The notes under the pieces are model-generated. The model saw nothing but the letters and a program-made list of their open reading frames with translations, was not told the origin of the DNA and did no database searches. The translations under genes were made by a program, and so were the position numbers. From Clostridia bacterium (GTDB taxonomy: Bacteria > Bacillota > Clostridia > Oscillospirales > CAG-272), in the NCBI GenBank assembly GCA_900754175.1, contig CAAEBS010000186.1:1-13992 (forward strand): a stretch of DNA of 13,992 nt. The letters run 5' to 3'. Every line of letters starts with the position of its first letter. Position 1 is the stretch's first letter. This document shows, in pieces, positions 10,986 through 13,992 of this stretch.

Positions 10986-13934
10986 ATGGCAGCAAATCAA
11001 ATAAGCTCTCTTCTGAAAGTGAATCAGCTTTCAAAAGACCTGAACATGAAAAGCAAGGAGCTTACCTCTCTGATGGAGGAAAAAGGGGTATCCTTCAAAT
11101 CACAGACCCTGACGCCGGGAGAATTCGGACTTCTGATGGAAGTGCTGACTACCGAAAATCAGGTACGCAATATCGAGGACTACCTGGACGGGATCACCTG
11201 TATTCCGTCTAAAAAAGTTGCCCGTGCCGAAAAATCCGGAAAGGAAAAGAGTGCGGACGTGGCGGCGGAACCGGTGAAAAAAGCCGACGAAAAGCCTGCT
11301 GCAGAGGCAGAAAAGCCGGCAAAAACCGAAAAGGTCGAGCAGCCGGAGAAGGTTGAGAAAACAGAAAAAACGGAGAAAAAAGCTGAAAGTGTCAGTTCAG
11401 CGGCTGAAAGCGCTCCGGCAGTGCAGGAGAAAAAGCCTGTCAGAGAAGAAAAGAACGTCAGAAAGCCAGAGCCGGTTGCGGCGAAAAGACCGGAGCCGGC
11501 AGGCGCATCTGCCGCTTCCCAGACGCAGAGGGATGGACAGCGTCCCGCACGTCCGGCAACGCCGGGCGGCGCTATGCCGGGTGCCACCCGTCCCGCAGGA
11601 CAGGGAATGGGCAGACCCGCCGGAAACGGCTATGGGCAGGGCAATCGTCCCCAGGGAGGATTCGGGCAGAACCGTCCTTCGTTCGGCGGACAACAGCAGG
11701 GCGGATTTGCGCCCCGCACGCAGCAGTCGCAGGGAACCGGTGGCTTTGGCAACCGTGGACCCGGTATGGGAGGTGCGGCAAGACCGCCTTTCGGCGACAA
11801 ACCCAGACAGGGAAACGGCTTTGGCGATAAGAGAAAGCCGAACAACTTCGGCTCCGGAAAGGACGGGGACGGAGAGAGCCGCAGACCGGGCGGTCTGAAA
11901 GAGACCTTCAAGCCGACGGCGATCACCAGAGGACAGACCGAAAAGGGCACCAAGTCCACAAAGCCGGTGGGAACCCGTGTCGTGGATATGAGAGGCACCG
12001 CAGTGGACCTTTCCAAGTACGACGAAAAGCTGGATAATTACGTGCCGGATTCGGTCGGAGACGTCCGTGGCGGCAACGAAAGATTCAAGAAACCGAGCCA
12101 GGGCGGCGGTCGTCCTTCGTTCGGAGCCGGCAAGAACAACCGGATGGCGACAAAAGGCAAAAAGGGAAGCCAGCCGGTTACCAAGGCGCCGACCAGCGTG
12201 ACTCTGCCGGATGAAATTCAGGTAAGCGAGCTTGCTTCCCGCCTGAAAGTCACTTCGGGCGAGGTGGTAAAGCGCCTGATGATGCTCGGTATGATGGTGA
12301 CGGTCAACCAGACGGTGGACTACGACACCGCCGCTATCGTGGCAGAGGAAATGGGAATTTCCGCTACGAGAGAAGTAGTGGTGACCATTGAGGAGCGTCT
12401 GTTTGACGAGACCGAGGACAGTGATGAAACGCTGGAAGAGCGTGCTCCCGTCGTGTGCGTAATGGGACACGTTGACCACGGTAAAACCTCCATTCTGGAC
12501 GCTATCCGCCATACCAACGTGACCTCCGGCGAGGCAGGCGGTATCACCCAGCACATCGGTGCGTACCGTGTCAAGGTCAAAGGACACGACATCACGTTCC
12601 TGGATACCCCCGGACACGAAGCGTTTACCGCTATGCGTGCGAGAGGCGCACAGGCGACCGATATTGCCATTCTTGTCGTGGCGGCGGACGACGGCATCAT
12701 GCCCCAGACGGTAGAAGCCATCAACCACGCAAAGGCGGCTGGAATCGACATTGTGGTTGCTATCAACAAAATGGATAAGCCGGGCGCAAATCCCGATGCG
12801 ATCAAACAGGAGCTGACAAAATACGACCTGGTACCCGAAGAGTGGGGCGGAGACGTGATCTGCGTTCCCGTGTCTGCACTGACCGGAGCGGGAATTGACG
12901 ACCTGCTGGAAAGCGTTCTGCTTGTGGCAGAGGTGAAAGAGCTGAAAGCCAACCCCAACCGCCGTGCCAAGGGTATCGTAATTGAGGCAAAGCTGGATAA
13001 GGGCAGAGGTCCGGTGGCTACCGTGCTGGTACAGAACGGAACCCTGCACAGCGGCGATATCGTGATCGCCGGAACGGCAGTGGGACACGTTCGTGCCATG
13101 ACCGACGACAAGGGCAGAAACGTAAAGGACGCCAAGCCCTCTGTGCCGGTGGAGATCATCGGTCTTGCCGAGGTGCCGAATTCGGGCGACGAATTCAATG
13201 CGGTAGAGGATGAGAGAATGGCGAGAATGCTTGCCGACCAGCGCCGTGAAAAGGCAAAGGAGGAAGTGTTCAAGGCAAATGCAAGAGCCAACCTCAACGA
13301 CCTGTTTGCCCAGATTTCCGAGGGCGCAAAACAGCTGAACATCATCGTCAAGGCAGACGTGGGCGGTTCGGTGGAGGCTGTCAAGCAGTCGCTTGAAAAG
13401 ATCTCCAACGACGAGGTCAAGGTGTGCGTCATTCACGGGGCGGCAGGCGCTATCCGTGAGGGAGACGTTATGCTGGCGGCGGCGTCCAACGCTATCATCG
13501 TAGGTTTCAACGTCCGTCCCGATAAGGTGGCGCTTGACAGTGCGGAGAGACAGAACGTGGAGATCCGCACCTACCGTGTCATCTATGATTGTATCAATGA
13601 AATTACCGACGCTATGAAAGGTATGCTGGCGCCGAAGTACCGTGAGAACCTGCTTGGACACGCAGAGGTCCGGCAGACGATCCACGTGCCCAACGTGGGA
13701 ACCATTGCCGGTTCTTACGTTCAGGACGGCAAGGTGGTTCGTTCCGCTATGATCCGTGTGGTGCGTGACGGTATCGTGATCTTTGAGGATAAGATTTCCT
13801 CGCTCCGCCGTTTCAAGGACGATGTCCGTGAAGTGGCGCAGGGCTATGAGTGCGGTATCGGTCTGGAGCGCTTCAACGATATCAAGGTGGGAGACGTCCT
13901 TGAAGCATATGTAATGGAAGAGATCGAACGATAA
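10986..13934 (+). CDS. infB: Translation initiation factor IF-2
   Basis: GTPase that places initiator fMet-tRNA on the 30S subunit and promotes 50S joining. The 982 residues show an N-terminal IF2N domain (about 9-55), a Lys/Glu/Ala/Pro-rich linker (about 75-170) and a Gly/Gln/Arg/Phe-rich linker (about 185-300). A more conserved-looking island lies at about 329-357, with a second IF2N domain at about 405-460. The G domain has G1 GHVDHGKT (494-501), switch GGITQHIGAY (518-527), G3 DTPGHE (540-545), G4 NKMD (594-597) and G5 SAL (630-632). Domains II, III and the tRNA-binding C2 follow. The start is ATG 10986, because an in-frame TGA at 10980 blocks any earlier start. Its ribosome binding site is 14 bases away and inside a hairpin. 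A terminator stem begins at the stop codon. Confidence 0.97.
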   Translation: MAANQISSLLKVNQLSKDLNMKSKELTSLMEEKGVSFKSQTLTPGEFGLLMEVLTTENQVRNIEDYLDGITCIPSKKVARAEKSGKEKSADVAAEPVKKADEKPAAEAEKPAKTEKVEQPEKVEKTEKTEKKAESVSSAAESAPAVQEKKPVREEKNVRKPEPVAAKRPEPAGASAASQTQRDGQRPARPATPGGAMPGATRPAGQGMGRPAGNGYGQGNRPQGGFGQNRPSFGGQQQGGFAPRTQQSQGTGGFGNRGPGMGGAARPPFGDKPRQGNGFGDKRKPNNFGSGKDGDGESRRPGGLKETFKPTAITRGQTEKGTKSTKPVGTRVVDMRGTAVDLSKYDEKLDNYVPDSVGDVRGGNERFKKPSQGGGRPSFGAGKNNRMATKGKKGSQPVTKAPTSVTLPDEIQVSELASRLKVTSGEVVKRLMMLGMMVTVNQTVDYDTAAIVAEEMGISATREVVVTIEERLFDETEDSDETLEERAPVVCVMGHVDHGKTSILDAIRHTNVTSGEAGGITQHIGAYRVKVKGHDITFLDTPGHEAFTAMRARGAQATDIAILVVAADDGIMPQTVEAINHAKAAGIDIVVAINKMDKPGANPDAIKQELTKYDLVPEEWGGDVICVPVSALTGAGIDDLLESVLLVAEVKELKANPNRRAKGIVIEAKLDKGRGPVATVLVQNGTLHSGDIVIAGTAVGHVRAMTDDKGRNVKDAKPSVPVEIIGLAEVPNSGDEFNAVEDERMARMLADQRREKAKEEVFKANARANLNDLFAQISEGAKQLNIIVKADVGGSVEAVKQSLEKISNDEVKVCVIHGAAGAIREGDVMLAAASNAIIVGFNVRPDKVALDSAERQNVEIRTYRVIYDCINEITDAMKGMLAPKYRENLLGHAEVRQTIHVPNVGTIAGSYVQDGKVVRSAMIRVVRDGIVIFEDKISSLRRFKDDVREVAQGYECGIGLERFNDIKVGDVLEAYVMEEIER

Positions 13935-13971
13935 AAAAATCCCGTGCGGCTTATGTCGCACGGGATTTTTT
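13934..13971 (+). terminator. Strong intrinsic terminator after infB
   Basis: AAAAAATCCCGTGCG (13934-13948) pairs perfectly with CGCACGGGATTTTTT (13957-13971), giving a 15-bp stem with an 8-base loop and a run of six T. The A-run begins within the infB stop codon. The symmetric A and T runs would let it terminate transcription from either direction. It ends the rimP-to-infB operon here. Confidence 0.92.
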
Positions 13972-13975
13972 AGGG

Positions 13976-13992
13976 CGGGGAAAACTTTTCTG
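13976..13992. repeat. Half copy of the 17-bp palindromic element, cut by the window edge
   Basis: The final 17 bases are identical to the reverse complement of 241-257 and match 224-239 for 16 bases. The second arm of the palindrome would lie beyond the window. It starts 4 bases after the infB terminator, so this repeat flanks the ends of both operons. Confidence 0.7.

Noticed and set aside
10979..11212. 77-codon frame overlapping the start of infB
   Set aside because: Well placed behind GGAGG, but the product resembles nothing and infB itself is intact in the other frame. Kept only as part of the infB leader finding.
11397..13961. Very long minus-strand open frame antisense to infB (854 codons)
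   Set aside because: It mirrors infB, has no recognisable domain, and similar long antisense frames lie opposite ftsH, dnaB, gdpP and nusA. Codon bias in moderately GC-rich genes explains them all.
1..13992. CRISPR array, phage, toxin-antitoxin, transposase or biosynthetic cluster
   Set aside because: No spaced direct repeats, no mobile-element or defence genes; every long gene is a known housekeeping gene in a sensible operon.

Overview
The window is a head-to-head pair of core housekeeping operons, and all eleven protein genes can be named. It looks like a chromosome of a moderately GC-rich Clostridia-type Firmicute. The reasons are the strong GGAGG-type ribosome binding sites, the gdpP-rplI-dnaB and rimP-nusA-rnpM-ylxQ-infB gene orders, a GdpP-type c-di-AMP phosphodiesterase and the tilS-hpt-ftsH order. 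The dispersed repeats suggest a gut Oscillospiraceae/Ruminococcaceae relative, but that family assignment is an inference from memory.

Layout. Bases 1-268 have no protein gene. They hold a short tandem repeat, a GTCATCCTGAGCGG-type interspersed repeat overlapping a decayed tRNA-Ser(GGA)-like element on the minus strand, and two hairpins just past the end of ftsH. From 8369 down to 269 the minus strand carries gdpP, rplI, dnaB, tilS, hpt and ftsH with gaps of at most about 50 bases; dnaB and tilS overlap as ATGA. Bases 8370-8728 are the shared control region. It has two divergent promoters of nearly ideal sigma-A form (17-base spacers, extended -10), helically phased A-tracts upstream of the rimP promoter, and a leader hairpin before rimP. 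From 8729 to 13934 the plus strand carries rimP, nusA, rnpM (ylxR), ylxQ and infB, closed by a strong intrinsic terminator. A half copy of the palindrome found beyond ftsH lies at the right edge.

How the genes work together. The plus-strand operon covers ribosome maturation (RimP), transcription elongation and termination (NusA), RNA-binding accessory proteins (RnpM, YlxQ) and translation initiation (IF2). The minus-strand operon joins c-di-AMP turnover (GdpP), a ribosomal protein (bL9), the replicative helicase (DnaB), tRNA-Ile decoding (TilS), purine salvage (Hpt) and membrane protein quality control (FtsH).

I found no new defence, mobile or biosynthetic system. The points most worth a second look are regulatory: the infB ribosome binding site buried in a 9-bp hairpin beside two out-of-frame ATGs, the phased A-tracts at the rimP promoter, the palindromic repeat at the outer ends of both operons, and an AT-rich island with a possible promoter inside tilS.
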